From the NCBI GenBank assembly GCA_033220425.1, contig CM065649.1:2790001-2854000 (forward strand): a DNA stretch of 64,000 nucleotides. The letters are read 5' to 3'. The notes below the pieces were generated by a model. The model searched no databases. It had not been told where the DNA came from and saw only the letters and a list, made by a program, of their open reading frames with translations. The stretch comes from Lepraria neglecta. Lineage: Eukaryota > Ascomycota > Lecanoromycetes > Lecanorales > Stereocaulaceae. A program made the translations under genes and the position numbers. This document shows, one piece after another, positions 1-12,978 of the stretch. Position 1 is the stretch's first letter. Each line of letters begins with the position of its first letter.

Positions 1-963
1 CAATAGCATCCATTGCCAATCTCGCGTTGCTTCTGCTTCCGTTGGACCTCTTTGTTGAACTCTCTACCATTTTGAGATTTGTACGCGCCTCGTCTAGTGA
101 ACCACTCCTTGGCGGGGTCCCCAGAGCTCTTGAACTTGCAGGTTAGTTGTTCCCCAACCAGTCTCTGACGGCTTCTTTCCCATTTGAGGTATGGCTAGGT
201 GACCCAACGTGGGCATGTAAGCTATATAAGTCAATTTCGTACATAGGAACTATGTTTCAATAGATAAAGGTACCTGTGCTTTTCATCCTTATCAGTCCCT
301 TCACTCTTGTCTTGATTTTTGATTCACTTCGTGTCTCCATAGCGGCATTTCAGTCGGGCAAATCCAGCTGTCTCAACCAAGTCCTTTCTATCTCTACGCA
401 AGCAAGGCAATTTGTTCTCGTGCTTGGAAATTGCATAGATATTTGCAGCGGTGCGACGCGCATGCCCATCTTCCTCTACGCATTCATAGAACTTGACGAC
501 GTCAGATCCTCCAAGGAGGGTCATTGCCAGTGATCTGGCAAATTTGGTGGCCGAAAAACGGACAGGAGGTGAGCAAATGGTACAAGTTTCTTCTTCGAGC
601 ATTCCTCGTACAAAGATTCACCTCTAATCCTACTCATAGATTGAGATTCTTCAGTGAGAATCACTCTGGTTGTAGCAGCCACCTCATTTGTAGCCTTTAC
701 TCTCGCGTTATTACATGACGAAGTTTATACTATGACGCTGCGGAAATGTTAACGCCCTGATAGCCAGCTTATATACTGTAAACTGTGGAATTGTTGTATC
801 TGATCGCCTCTGAGGTTCCGTGTAGACGTATTTCGAGGTCTTCTAGAGCATCCTATTGGTCGTTGGCACACCAAGAAACCTAGAAATCAGGCCTCACGTT
901 CGAAGCACCTTTGAGAAGCCTTGTTGGATTTGTTAGATCGATAGGCTATAATGTTTGTTCCAT

Positions 964-1640
964 CTAAGAGATATAAGGTACGTAGTTATATAGCTGAGCA
1001 CCCTTGGTCAAAATGAGGGAACTTAGATAACTCTCGGAAGCTTGACTACTACTAAGTCCTCCTATCGCGCCGGTACCGATCGTATAGAACCATTTCGGCT
1101 GATTACCTGGGGATTTGCTCGAAGTCGATTTACTCAATCTCTGGACAGGGCCCCAGATGTCAGCAAAATTATCTGTATCTGTCAAAATGGATATTACGGA
1201 TGTATTACTAATGTTCTCACGTGCTAGATTTCTGATTTTAAGAATGTATCCATACATTGGAGTCGTATGCGGATGAATCGAGCAGCGCTTCCTGCGATAC
1301 ATATTGGCCGACAGCCAGAAGTGCGATTTAAGGCCGAGTAGTTTTCTGGTACTGAAACCAAATATGCTCCACAGCATGAAATCAAAGCCGGGTCCAAAAT
1401 TTTAGCAAGTACCGACCAGAAGCAATCAAGGACGAACAGAAAAGAGTCACATTCCATAGAAACGAAGTATTTGTTGCCTGGTAGGTCTTGGAATGGCAGC
1501 TCAGCCGGGAAGATGCCTTCAGTACCTTCAGTAGCAGAGACAGGAGCACAATTCCGAGTGAATTCCAACAATATAGCGGCAATGGAGGTATTTACGCGTT
1601 CAATTAGCTGGATAATCTTGTTCGACCTCACACTTCTCAA
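964..1640 (-). pseudogene. Fragment of an uncharacterised fungal gene
   Basis: Two overlapping minus-strand reading frames (964-1377 and 1224-1640) read like protein but sit in different frames, so the segment is broken or has an unseen intron. The upstream frame has a leucine/phenylalanine-rich stretch (LPFQDLPGNKYF). The downstream frame carries FADIWGPVQRL followed by KWFYTIGTGAIGG. A D-x-WGP block followed by a Y-x-I-x-x-G-x-I block also occurs in the large decayed gene at 16.6-18.6 kb, so this may be a distant paralogue. That link is an inference from a short motif. No function can be assigned. Nothing else was recognised between 1 and 2200. Confidence 0.3.
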
Positions 1641-2208
1641 GAGGACTATTCAGATATCTACTGGATAAACGCACTAAAGCTGTCTGTGCAAACTCTGCGT
1701 TGCTGCAATTCCTCGGTGGTTTGGTAGATGGTGATAAGATATTACGGCTCCTTACAAGGCCTTCGATACATCTTCGAGGCGAGCACCCCTGGCTGCGACA
1801 AAACAGTTTTCTTGTCGAGCTTTGGGGGAAATTTGATTAAAGTAGCGGCTTCGTGGGATTATAAGCTTCAAGGCATTCGCTACAGTGGGACTGTGGGTTA
1901 GTGTGTCTCATGATCAGATGCGGTTTCAGCCATGCGCCATGACCATGGGCCATAGCGAGAGATCCGTGCTTCCTGAGAGCACTATTTGTATGAGCATCCC
2001 ACCAGCAGTTGGCTCTTCAGTCGAGTTCATCTCTTTCAGAGCCATAGCAGTTCTTTCCCGCCCACCCGCACCTTATACATAGCCTATATATAGCCTATCT
2101 ACACTCCAGGTCTATGCCGCCTAGGCATGGGAGTTTTCTAGCGCTGGGGCACCTGTTGTGGCCTTTCTAGGCTTGCTAGCCCTGGCGTTGGACCGCCCAA
2201 TCATCTAT

Positions 2209-4015
2209 TTACATATCCACTTGTGCCGGTGTGTATAGCTTCAGGAGTGAGAACACTAACTCATTATTAAATATGCTCTGGGCAACGGAGACGGAGAAGG
2301 CGCCGCTGCTAAGCTGGAAGAATAGGATTGAGGCTGTGACGAGCGCGATGTCGGAGATGTCTGATAGAGCTTGGGCGGCTATGACGGGAACTTGGATGGC
2401 GATTCCAAGGCCTGTGCCGAAGATGATCTGGTAACCAATGTAGCGGCCAACGGAGGAGCCAATGTCAAGGCTATATATTAGGCCAGCGCCAACGGTGGCG
2501 AGGATGGAACCAAGGATGAGGAAAGGTTGGAAGTAACCGATTTTGCCGATTACCTGACCCGCCAGCATTGAGCCAATGCCTGGATAGGGATTGATTAGAA
2601 TACTGATCATTCATAACCTGGGCCCTTGAAATTTACCTGTGCTTAGAACAAGGGGAAGATTGCGAATTCCACTTGAAGTTGGCGATGCGTTATCGATCGC
2701 TTGGAAGTAGATGGGGAGATTGTATACTAGCAAGAAATTGGCGGAGTTGAGACTTGAACACATCAGCTTTCGTCGGTTTCCACCGAGTATGTGGAACGGC
2801 GTACAAGAAGATAAAGGCAGACAGGGCTGCAACGTTCCGTTGTTTTATGATTCGGCCCACGAGAAGCGCTCGGTCGTGCTGGAAATACTGGATCGCGACG
2901 AAGAGGATGCTCAAATGTTATCCACCCTACCAAGCACCCGATAACGTCTGCGGAGCTCCATGGCTTGGTCACACCACCCCACTGCAAGGCAAGTATGTAG
3001 CATATAAAGGCTGCAAGCAATACAATGGTCCCTGGCAGATCCATTTGCTGCAAGATCTCCTTGTTGGTTGCCGGAGCAGGCTTTACGAATGATGGCGTTT
3101 TGAAGAAAATGAGAAAGAGTCCCAGAGCGGCTCCGCCGATCGGGAGATTGATGTAGAAGCTGTATGGAGCTGTGAGCAAGAGGCCGTATTCGGAGGAAGA
3201 GATCTTTACGAACCACCATCGCCAACTAAGTCTGCCGGTTAAGACACCTCCAAGGAGTGGCCCAGCGACGCTTGCAATACTAAAGACTGCTCCGACAAGA
3301 CCAAGATAAGCAGCTTGTTTCGGAGGAGGAACAACGAAAGCCACTATGATGTAGACCCCACCTATCACGCCGGCTCCTCCCAGGCCGGTGATTGCCCGTC
3401 CTGCAATGAGGGTTTCACTGTTCTTTGCAACGCCTGTAGCCATATGAGTAATGAGCATTCCCATGTCGTAGACCTTGAACGTACCACATGCTAAGCTCCC
3501 CAGTTCGAATATCAGGACAGACATAAGGAATGACCATTTCAGAGGGAGGTATTTGTACGCTTTTCCCCAAGAAGATTGGAAAGAGGCGAGTGTCATAAAA
3601 GCCGAAGCGTACCAACCGACTTGATCTAGGCTATTGAATTGGTCCGTGATACGAGGGACAGCGGTGGCTACTATGGTCTTTTGCGAGCTTTAGAGACGAT
3701 TATTGAGAAGCTGTCGAGCAAATAACTTACCATGTCCAAAGCGACCTGAGAGGCGAATTATATATGTGCGCTTAAAACAAATTTCAGTGAGGGAGGGCAA
3801 TACAAGGAACATGCTCAAGAGAAGTGCCACCAGTACGATGAATAGCTTGAAGCCATGAAGATATTCCGGGGGTGCCTCATCATTCAGAGGTTCTGTGGAT
3901 TCCTTATCATCGCTTTGGACTGATTGTATCGCATTAGCTTCTGGATTGATGTCCTTTGGGTCTACTTGAGGCAGCGAGGTAAGGTCCCTTTCATTGGAGA
4001 GATTGGAGACTCCAT
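2209..4015 (-). pseudogene. MFS drug:H+ antiporter (DHA2, 14-TMS type), frameshifted
   Basis: A multidrug/toxin efflux permease of the major facilitator superfamily, expected in the plasma membrane. In order the pieces give YLHGFKLFIVLVALLLSMF, then after two short introns TIVATAVPRITDQFNSLDQ, the loop motif ITGLGGAGVIGG, FYINLPIGGAALGLF, and late helices around GIAIQVPVIAAQALS. Introns are needed at about 3.8, 3.7, 3.2, 2.8 and 2.6 kb, and each restores family sequence. Two breaks cannot be spliced away. The only sensible ATG (4013-4015) is out of frame with the long N-terminal tail. Near 2920 the frame shifts by one base inside a helix, between GCLVGW and ILFVAIQYF. The C-terminus stops early, lacking the last helix. 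The gene is therefore probably dead. It lies upstream of an oxidoreductase and an SDR, as in secondary-metabolite loci. Confidence 0.8.
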
Positions 4016-4299
4016 GAGTGATGAGAAATAGGTGATAGTCCTAGTGTCTTTCAAAAGATCACATAGATAGAGTTCTGCCGTCTATCGTCATACCACGAAG
4101 AGATCCTAGGGTTAGAACTAGAGATAGGTAGGCGATGAAGGACCTGCACTAGAAGGAGTAAAAGGACTAGGCTTAGTGCATTGAAGGAGATGTGCTAAGG
4201 TAGGCTTTCGAGTGATAAGTGATGGTTTGCCTGAGGTTTTCCCTACACAGCAAAGAAAGCGGACAATAGTTAATGCAACCGTAACCCTGTTTGCTGACA

Positions 4300-4334
4300 A
4301 ACGGCGGACGGAACGGCGGACGAACGGCGGACGA
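4300..4334. repeat. Short direct repeat, three copies of ACGGCGGACG
   Basis: The 10-mer ACGGCGGACG begins at 4301, 4313 and 4324, so the spacing is 11-12 bases. It lies in the 1.8-kb gap between the MFS relic and the FAD oxidoreductase. I saw no gene in that gap (4016-5859). This could be simple replication slippage or a regulatory cluster; nothing distinguishes them here. Confidence 0.55.
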
Positions 4335-5859
4335 GTTTCGCACCGATCTATATCAGCTGCTGGTGCATTGCATACACGCGCCGCTAAGGATCGGAATCCA
4401 AGTAGCAATATTCATGCAGTCAGCTTACTTACCTCCTGCATGGATAAGCAGGGGGTGTCGAAATAAATAGCCATCTAGATCCTAGAGGATTATCAGCTCG
4501 CAGACCGCCGATTAGTCGAGATACCTAAAGTAGGAGGCCTTCACATCGTGCGGGAACCACTAGGCCGCTCCTGAATCCTGATCTTCCTGAATGAGTAGGA
4601 TACTGCCCGATTAGTAGTTTCCCTGCAGGTGACAACGCCGCTGTAGGGTAAGGTTTCGAAAGGAATACACCCCCAGCTAGCTACTCGGCAAATCACCCGG
4701 GTTAGATAGCTGTATTCACTATTTTCCCATGTCTCGAGTGTATCGTCAGCATTATGTATCGAGCTGCATATCATCCCTGCACCGACTGCAGGTGTAGCAT
4801 CAACTCTTTTGTAATTGCTTTCACAGGTGACATGTCCTTCAATGCGATGCAAATCTGTCGACAAGATACAAGTCTTCTAGGTTTCATCTTCTTCGTCCCT
4901 GCAACCCTTCTCCTCCTCCCGCGTCCTAGCGACTATCGTGTGGGCGAGACATCCGCCACAAGTCTTACTAACCTAAGAATATCTTCTCTTCTCAGCCTCG
5001 TTGTGATCGAGGCTTTGCCTATCTCTCGGTCACTGCTTCCTCCAAGGCTCCACATGTCCCGCACCCACTGTCGTATCAGCAGCTGGCCCCCCCAGATTGA
5101 GTCTCCCAGTAGTAGGTGGCAGTCGTTGAGGGCTCTGGGCAATGCCATGTCTGATGCTATTGATGCAACCATCATACATCTTCTAAAGTGGGGACCGACG
5201 ATCACAGACCTAGACACATCGCTCATGATGTGAGAAACGTCGTATTCGGCAGCGCTGTATGCATAGCTATGCCTAGCTATGCTGTTATCGCCGCCGTTGT
5301 TGTTCCAGCCTGATGATTATGAGACCCTTCTGACTCATGGAGACGGACTGGAAGCACAAGAGGATAATCATAGAAGATCGAGGGCCATGACTGGCTTGCT
5401 CAAGATGCCGAGGACTTACGCCAGGATTGCTCTCGCGAACGGGAATGGCGGGTCCACAGTTGGCTTGCTCAAGAATGGGGATCTATGGCCACAATTGGGA
5501 TTAAGGACCATGACTAGCTTGTTCCACATTACGACGATCTACTGCGCCGCACAATAAATCGCCGTGATGCCACATGGCTTATGCAGGTACGGCATGTCAG
5601 ATCTAGATCTCACGTGGTTTCGATAGTCTGATCAACAGCTCTTCCTTTGCGAAGGTAGTATTGCCATCAAACAGCACTCACCAGGAAACTTCCAACGAAT
5701 GAGCGATGGATAATTGTCCCTTTGAGATGACAACAGCTGACTGAGGCACAGCAACGAACGGGAGTGCTGTGGAAGTAGCTACTATAAAGATGGTCCTGTC
5801 TTTGGTCGTTGCAATCATCACGAACGCTCTTTATCCCTGCCCTCTTTATTCTCGCTGCA

Positions 5860-7693
5860 ATGGCTTCTCTTTCCACTTTTCTTGCAGCCGCTCTCGCTTT
5901 TACTTTTTTCCCCGTCTCTCAAGGTGCTGCCGCTCCTCAACCTTCGTGCAGATGCCTTCCTGGCGATACTTGCTGGCCCAAGTCCCAGGAATGGACAACA
6001 TTGAATAATACGGTAGGAGGTCGACTTATCGCGACTAAGCCTTTGGCTGCTCCATGCTATGACCCCACTTACAATGCCGCTAAATGCGCCAATCTCAAAA
6101 ACCTGTAGGCGTTTCCAAACCTCCAGTAAGTCGTGTAACTGGTAGACTAGAAGTTATATCCTCTGATCTAGAAATTAGCGAGGAAGATCCATCCTCCATC
6201 ATGAATCCGTGGCAACAGAACGCCAGCTGTGACCCCTTTACAGCTGAGCAATCACCGTGTTTGCTTGGAAATTATGTCTCCTACTCGATCAAAGTGACTT
6301 CCTGGTAGGATGTTGCGGCTGGCATCCAATTTGCGCAGAAGCAGAATATCCGTCTTGTCGTGAAAAACACTGGGCATGAGTAAGTTGCTTCTACCGCTTG
6401 GTAATTGGAATAATCTAACATTGTCTTAGTTACCTAGGCAAATCCACTGGCAAAGGCGCACTGGGTCTTTGGACACACAATCTGAGGTCTTCACAGGTCA
6501 TCAAACAATACAAAAGTGCCTATTACAACGGCCCCGCACTCAAAGTAGAGGCAGGTGTTCTTGGCATTGAAGCTCAGCAAGCGGCTCACGCCGCTGGTTT
6601 ACGCGTCGTTGGGGGAAGTTGCCCATCTGTCGGTATCACGGGTGGCTATACCCAAGCGGGTGGTCATTCCGTATTGAGTTCGGAATATGGACTCGGCGCC
6701 GACCAGGTGCTTGAGTGGGAAGTTGTAACAGCGAATGGCGACCGTATTATCGCTATCCCTTCAAACAACGCTGATATGTACTGGGGCCTCAGCGGCGGTG
6801 GCCCAGGAACCTTCGGAGTCGTGATCTCAATGACCGTTAGGGCTTACCAAGATGGGGCAGTCGGTGGTGCAACGCTTTCTTTTGCCTCGGATGGAATCTC
6901 CAAAGATACTTACTAGAAAGCGATCGCCGCATGGCAGACGCAATTGCCAGCACTGGTCGACGGTGGTGCAACTGCCATCTACATCATGACACCCGAATCT
7001 TTCTCGATTGAACCGTTGAGAGCGCCCTGGAAATCCGAAGCGGAAGTGGATGCTCTGCTCCAACCATTCACGAAGAAACTGACAGAGCTCAATATCAGGT
7101 ACAGTCGTAACCTCAGCTCAGAAGCGACTTTCCTCGATCATTATGATAGATACTTCGGTCCTCTGCCTTACGGTGGCTATCCAACCGCGCAGCTTCTCGG
7201 TGGACGTCTCGTCCCTCGATCCGTCGTCGAGCAAAACAACGACGGTCTCACTGCCGTGGTCCGTGATATTACCGAAAACAGCTCATTCTACGTCGCAGCC
7301 ACAGCCCTTAGCGTCAACAACAGACCTAACAGAACACAGCCAATCTCATCCAACTCCGTCCTCCCAGCATGGCGCGACGCACTCCTGACGGTGCTCGTGC
7401 CATCACCATGGAATTTCACGCAGCCGAGATCCGTCGAGGAGCAGGCAGAAAACCAGCTGACAAACTCACTAATTCCCAAGCTTACGGCCGTGACGCCCAA
7501 TTCGGGGACGTATATGAACGAAGCGGATTTCCACCTTGTATCCTGGAAGCAGGATTTCTACGGCGTAAACTATGACAAGCTGAGGTCGATCAAGGCCAAG
7601 TATGATCCTGGTAGCCTCTTCTATACTGTCACCGCAGTGGGAAGCGATGCATGGAATGTGGCAGATGATGGGAGGATGTGTCGTGCACAATAG
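5860..7693 (+). pseudogene. Secreted FAD-linked oxidoreductase (BBE-like), three in-frame stops
   Basis: A berberine-bridge-enzyme-like flavoprotein oxidase of the VAO/PCMH superfamily. The ATG at 5860 opens a typical secretion signal (MASLSTFLAAALAF). The FAD domain has KNTGHDYLGKSTGKGALG, whose His is a flavin-attachment site in the family, and GGSCPSVGITGGYTQAGG, whose Cys is the second attachment site. The substrate domain and BBE tail (FYGVNYDKLRSIKAKYDPG) run to the natural stop at 7693. Two introns fit well: 6126-6178 and 6380-6429. Three premature stops lie in an otherwise intact frame: TAG at 6106-6108, TAG at 6306-6308 and TAG at 6914-6916. The third sits where the family usually has Trp (TGG); the other two suit Gln (CAG). 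All three fit C-to-T change in a CA context. The gene should be inactive unless the stops are read through. Confidence 0.9.
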
Positions 7694-8461
7694 GCTGGAA
7701 TTATAGAATTGGAGGAGTTTGGGAAGGGGTGTTTGTTCGGATCTGACTTGATTCTTCTTGGTTAATAGATTGAGCTTCACAGCGATATGGATAGGACGGT
7801 ACGTACCGCAAAGTGTAATATAGAGCAGTTGTTGCGAATCATTTCCATGTCACAGAAGGCAGATTCCACATCTCAATCTACCTCAATGAAACTTGCATAC
7901 AGTCCAAGACCACGGACAATGAATACAAGTCAACCATCATCAGAATTCCAGACAATAGGGGCAATGGTTGCGTCGCAGAATGTGGTAATATTACAGCTAG
8001 TAAAAGTAGAGTAACAATGGAATCGGGCGTACTTTACGCTCGTATCGTATTAGCGAGGGCACTCTGCAATCAGCATGCCTCGGTGTGAAATGGTGGCACA
8101 GTTGTTGGTCCACCGATCTGCAGGTGCATCCTGACGTATGGGAAAGTGAGATCGCCTTAGGATTTCTCACTGCAGACTTGGCTGCAGGTGGGATGCAGGT
8201 CCGATAGATTGGTACCTGAGGTAAGGTAATCGCGGTGAAGCTGAAGTTGGGTGTAGCTGCCTGGATTCCGTCCGATGCAGGGTCGTAGCCTTATGGATTT
8301 GGAAGCTTGGTAAGCAGTTACCGCGTGGACAGGGACAGTAGAAACAATTCTTCCTCGCCCTTCAACCTTCTCTCTTCAATCACACTCAACCAAAGCATAT
8401 GAACTTACAGTCTCTTCTTTGTGTCCTACCTTCTCAACTTTTTCGAAAAAATTCAGTCGAA

Positions 8462-9429
8462 ATGCCTGGTGGAAGCCCTACGTCCGTTCTCATCACGGGT
8501 GCCAATAGAGGTAAACACTTTGCAGTCTTCTCCAGTCCGCTTAAAACGAAGCTTCTCATTCTTACGACATCCAGGCATTGGCCTCGGCCTCGTCGAAACC
8601 TACCTCTCTCGACCCTCCACCACCGTCGTAGCCGCCGTCCGCGACCCCAAACATCCCTCCTCACAAAAGCTCTCCTCCCTCCACAAAGACCCCTCCAGCA
8701 AACTCCTTGTGGTGAAGATCGATAGCAAATCAGCAACCGACCCCGCCAACGCCGTGAGCCAAATCAAAACCCAAGGAGTCAACGCTCTCAACCTCGTCAT
8801 CGCCAACGCAGGCATCTGCAACGACCTCTCCCCTCTCGCTACCGCCGACCCCGCGGTCGTAAAGGAACATGTCGACGTGAATGGGTTTGGACCGCTATAC
8901 CTCTTCCAGGCCACGGTCCCACTCTTGCAGAAGAGCGAGGGAGCCAAGTTCGTGGGGATTGGAAGCCCATTGGGCAGTATTGGCGGTATGGACCAGCGCC
9001 CGTATCCCGCCACAGCATATGGAACCAGCAAGGCCGTTCAACATTGGATCGTCCGAAAGATCCATTATGAGCACCCGGAGCTAGTGGCCTTGGTCGTCGA
9101 TCCAGGGTAAGTTGTCCAGGCTATCCTCAAATCCAATGTCCCAGACCCAATCATGGAAGAGTTCAATCTGAATGGCTGACGCGATCGATGTACCAGATTC
9201 GTACAGACAGATATGGGCAATGCTGGCGCGAGGGCCATCGGCATGGAGAAAGCTTTCACAGAGACAAAGGATAGCGTCGCCGGTGTAGTGGCTCAGGTAT
9301 GTCCTCATTCCACGCATCGGTCCTAGTTCTCGGAGGAATGTACTGACGGAATGTAAGATCGATGCGGCTACTAAGGAGAAGGGATCGGGATCCTTTGCGA
9401 TATGGACCGGAGAGACTTTCCCATGGTAG
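8462..9429 (+). CDS. Short-chain dehydrogenase/reductase, ketoreductase (Nor-1-like)
   Basis: A classical SDR of about 250 residues, NAD(P)H-dependent, likely a cytosolic ketoreductase. Four exons join in frame: 8462-8510, 8575-9106, 9197-9296 and 9358-9429. The cofactor loop TGANRGIG is split by the first intron, which supports that junction. NAG lies at the fourth strand. The catalytic Ser is in GSPLGSIGG, followed by the YxxxK signature in AYGTSKA, and then DPGFVQTDMG, usual after the active site. The family resembles fungal Nor-1/aflatoxin-type ketoreductases; the actual substrate is unknown. It follows the dead oxidase by about 770 bp on the same strand and appears intact, unlike its two neighbours. 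The last intron ends in AAG, which is acceptable. Confidence 0.9.
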
Positions 9430-11670
9430 AGGGATAGAATGGGCTGTGAGCTGAGTCGTAAATGAAGGGCGTCAGAACTGTTGCACTACTAGTATGCTTT
9501 GCACATGATGTACTTAGCGGTAAATAGCCCAACATTCAAGACTTTCCCGAATATCATCTACATCCATCAAACTGCTTGATTCTCGAATGGCCGTTACGCC
9601 TTCTACACTCACGTCTTTTTCCCGTTCCTTGCACCGGGACTGTCTAGCTCTTACTGTATCTGTCCTGCCACTTCACTCCTACTGGAATGTATGACCAGCC
9701 AACTCTTCCTCCCAAAGCCACTCGCCATTCCCTATGTCCATCAAACCCATTACTACTAGCCTCCTGCTGCAGAGGAACCAAATGCGGCCGGTTTCCCGTC
9801 ACACATCTTGAAGGCTCTTATGCATTCTTGCTCCGTATCTAATTTTGGCGCCAACCTTAAGTACTGCTGATAAGGGTGAGGAGTGAAACCTAGACTCCTC
9901 AATTCGGGTGGGCTGCAATCGAACAGGTAAAGTATTGTGTCTGCCGCAAGTATCTTTTGCACAAGAATTGGGGCCCTTGACCGCTTGTTGTGTTCCGATC
10001 TCTGGGTGTAATCTTGAGCCTTATCATCGTTGCTCTGTGAGCTTTCTTCTTCCTCGCCTACATTTCCGTGATCTCTTGACGTTTTCCCGTTACCATCTCT
10101 TCTTGGGCCTATGTTCGTACCCCGTGCTCGTCGGGTTGTCCTTGGTTATCATATTGATCCTCCACCGAGGGTATGATCAGGGAAGCGTAGAGAGACCGGG
10201 AAGGCTGAGGGTGAAGATCGAGCTACGGGACCATAACTAGCAAAGCACAAGCTGTCTTCCTGGATGGCCTAAGTGAGGATTGATAGTGTGTCCGGGCAGG
10301 GAAGGAGAGGAAAGGAGAAGAAGAGGTGGAGTATTGAACTATATCGAGGTCAGTGTGTGTCTTCAATCGATGAACTAAGAGGTTAACTTGTATTGATAGT
10401 TTGTATGCATTATCAATATAATGCCTGCATATCTGTCAGATATCCGAGGGAGAGGTAGGCTGTCAGGCTCTACCCTCATTGGGCAGTCTTATTGAGCGTA
10501 TACAAAGACGATTGTAGATGCCGGTGCGTGTCCTTCTCCTATAGACGTGTGTCGTCCGTCGTTACCCCGTCGACCGTAATTACCTTGCCAGCCATCTCGA
10601 GGCTCGCCGTAAGGAACAAGCTCAGTAGAGTATCGATGAGGGAAGAAGGAGAGGAGAGGAGAAGGAAGAAATGTTTACTGCATTAAGGTCAGTGAGTGTC
10701 TATAATCGAGGCTTCAGCTGGCTGACTTACCTGGGAGAATCTTCGTCACTCACGTGGAGCATATCCCCTTCCTTGTACTCGGAGTGGCCGCGCTAGTACT
10801 AGAGGCCGAGTATGGTCTTGGTATAGGAACATTATAATTCTTGGAACGTCAATATAGATTGTAGTTTACATACTACCGCAATACTATAAATATATATAAA
10901 TAAACTATAATTAATGTGTCTTATAGGCTATATCTAGCTCTAAGTCAAAAGATTCGATTGTAGATATTGTAGTTATTGATTAGTAGTCGACATATTGAAT
11001 TGTAGGCAGTTGCGACCGCTGCGGTGCTTCGCAATGATCGAATATCTCGCCTGTACCACACTGGAATTTGGCGGATCGCACCCTTTTCCTACATAGTCCG
11101 GATGGTTTTAACACTTCTATAATAGGAACAGTCTATAAAGAGTAATAGTATTGGTATTTCTAGTATACTTATATGTGGATTCGCGCATGGCTTGCATGGT
11201 AGAATCTGATGTTCTAATACCAAAACCATGTTCGGCCCCTAGTACTAGCACGGCCACTACGAGTATAGTATGTTGTTGTCTTCGTCGAAGAGTTCATCAC
11301 TTTCGCATCCGATGTCGGATTTGTGATGAGTTCCATCACATAGTCTGCTTGTAGATGTAGCAGATAGGTCTCTGCGGTGCAGGTGAGGTTTTCTATTCTT
11401 GCCTCACGCAAGGAGAAAGTTGCTCTATTGCCGCTGCAAGGTGACGTAGCGTAAGCCTCACTTTTTCAATTCTGTCAGCCTTGTTTGAAGGTGGAGCAGT
11501 TCTTACCAAAGCCAAAAGCACATAGAAGTCGAGTGATTGTGCTTCGTTTTTCCATTCCCTCAGCCTTCTGATTGACTGATTCCTTAGGAGCAATCACTAG
11601 TTCCCCCTGTGGAAGTTTTCAACAACCAGGCTCTCCAGTGGCTTTGCCACCAGTCTTTAGCTTACGCAAA
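9430..11670. other. Gene-poor stretch with a degenerate duplicated segment
   Basis: No convincing gene was found. Two segments, about 10290-10395 and 10625-10735, look like diverged copies. Each has a GGAGAGGA-type purine run, then TTAAGGTCAGTG- or ATCGAGGTCAGTG-like sequence and a TCTTCAATCGA/TCTATAATCGA block, followed by a splice-like GGTTAACTT/GCTGACTTA. The region 10840-10990 is AT-rich with TATAAATATATATAAATA, as expected for eroded transposon or RIP-affected DNA. The short reading frame at 9908-10240 has no family features. Confidence 0.4.
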
Positions 11671-12970
11671 ATGGAAATATTATCTAGCGACGAAATACCG
11701 CGCATGGTGGCTCACTTGACCGCACTTCGTTCACTTACATTAAGCCAATGGGATCTTCTCAAGAGAAGGCAAGATTCGAATGCATCTCTGCATAGTATTG
11801 GAAATATTGCAAATGCCCTTCCACAGCTCTTAGACCGTCTTAGATTGAGGCTAGAGGATCCCACACCTGCAGCGGAGCTGCTCTCCTGTACCAGGATATT
11901 AAGTCGTCGATCTAGAATAAGGAGGAGATGCGAATCTTTGATAGGGGACATGATGGAGAAACTCATTGTTCGAGACGAGACCGTTAGCATTATGTGGTGG
12001 AATCTCTGGCGGTACCCCTTGCACTAAGCCTAAAGCGGTTAGCTTAGTATTTCGCACACGAAAAGTCTGTTTACTTTCTGCACGCGGCTTCATAGAGTTA
12101 GCAATAGCATGCAATGAACATGGTTCTTCTCATACGAACTCATTAGCAAGCACATATGCTAAAGGAGAACTAGTAGTGATACTAGACCCGCCTCACCGTA
12201 TCCCCAAGAAAGAGAATTGGCGTATGTTCTACTTACCATGCAGAATCTTGAGGAATCATGCTCGCTTTGCCTGGGAAGGAATTTAGCGTACGTCCTCATG
12301 ATCTGCGATTAAGAATCCATAAGTCTCTAATGAGTCTTCACCTAGTGGGCTCATGAAAGTTGTTGCCTATGATAACCCTTTGAGCGCTGTGATGGATGGT
12401 AGCGAAGACGTTGTGGATGCATTGATCGACCAAGACGCTATCAAAGACATCTCTGATGACGCAATCTATCGTCTTCTGAGTGTAGTCATATGCATGACTC
12501 ACCAAGGAGCAATGAATCTCTTGAAAAGGTTATAAAATCCAGATGAAACGCACCACACCTCTTGAAGATCGTATTGCAGAAGGATCCCGACGTTGTAGGA
12601 TGGTCGTTGATCCGTAAAAAGCTTGGATTAGTCGCCCAAGGTGAATACTCATGGCTTCTCGATCTACGTGACCTGTGTTGCAATGGCAGAAAACACTCAA
12701 TTGACTGACTAGCTAAGAGATAGGAATCTATGGAGTACTAATAGACATCTCTGTCTATTTGCTAACACTTCTGCCTGTGACTAGCGGAGAAGGACAATGG
12801 AATCGCATAAAGAGCAATCAGGCAACCAGATTGCAACAACCTGGGCAATACATTGAATGAGATCTTCGAGACCGCCCTAGAAGAAGCAACGACAAACTCT
12901 CATATCGACACCGGTCAAGCACAGCCGGCAAAAGATGACTTCAAGCTTGATACTGATTGGCATCTACTAA

Positions 12971-12978
12971 ACTGTGTT
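12971..12978. repeat. Left 8-bp target-site duplication (ACTGTGTT)
   Basis: ACTGTGTT at 12971-12978 is repeated exactly at 16219-16226, directly outside the terminal inverted repeats of the inserted element. An 8-bp duplication is the rule for hAT-superfamily insertions. Confidence 0.85.

Noticed and set aside
9908-10240. 110-codon frame with a hydrophobic stretch
   Set aside because: A single possible membrane segment and nothing else; lies in repeat-like, gene-poor DNA.
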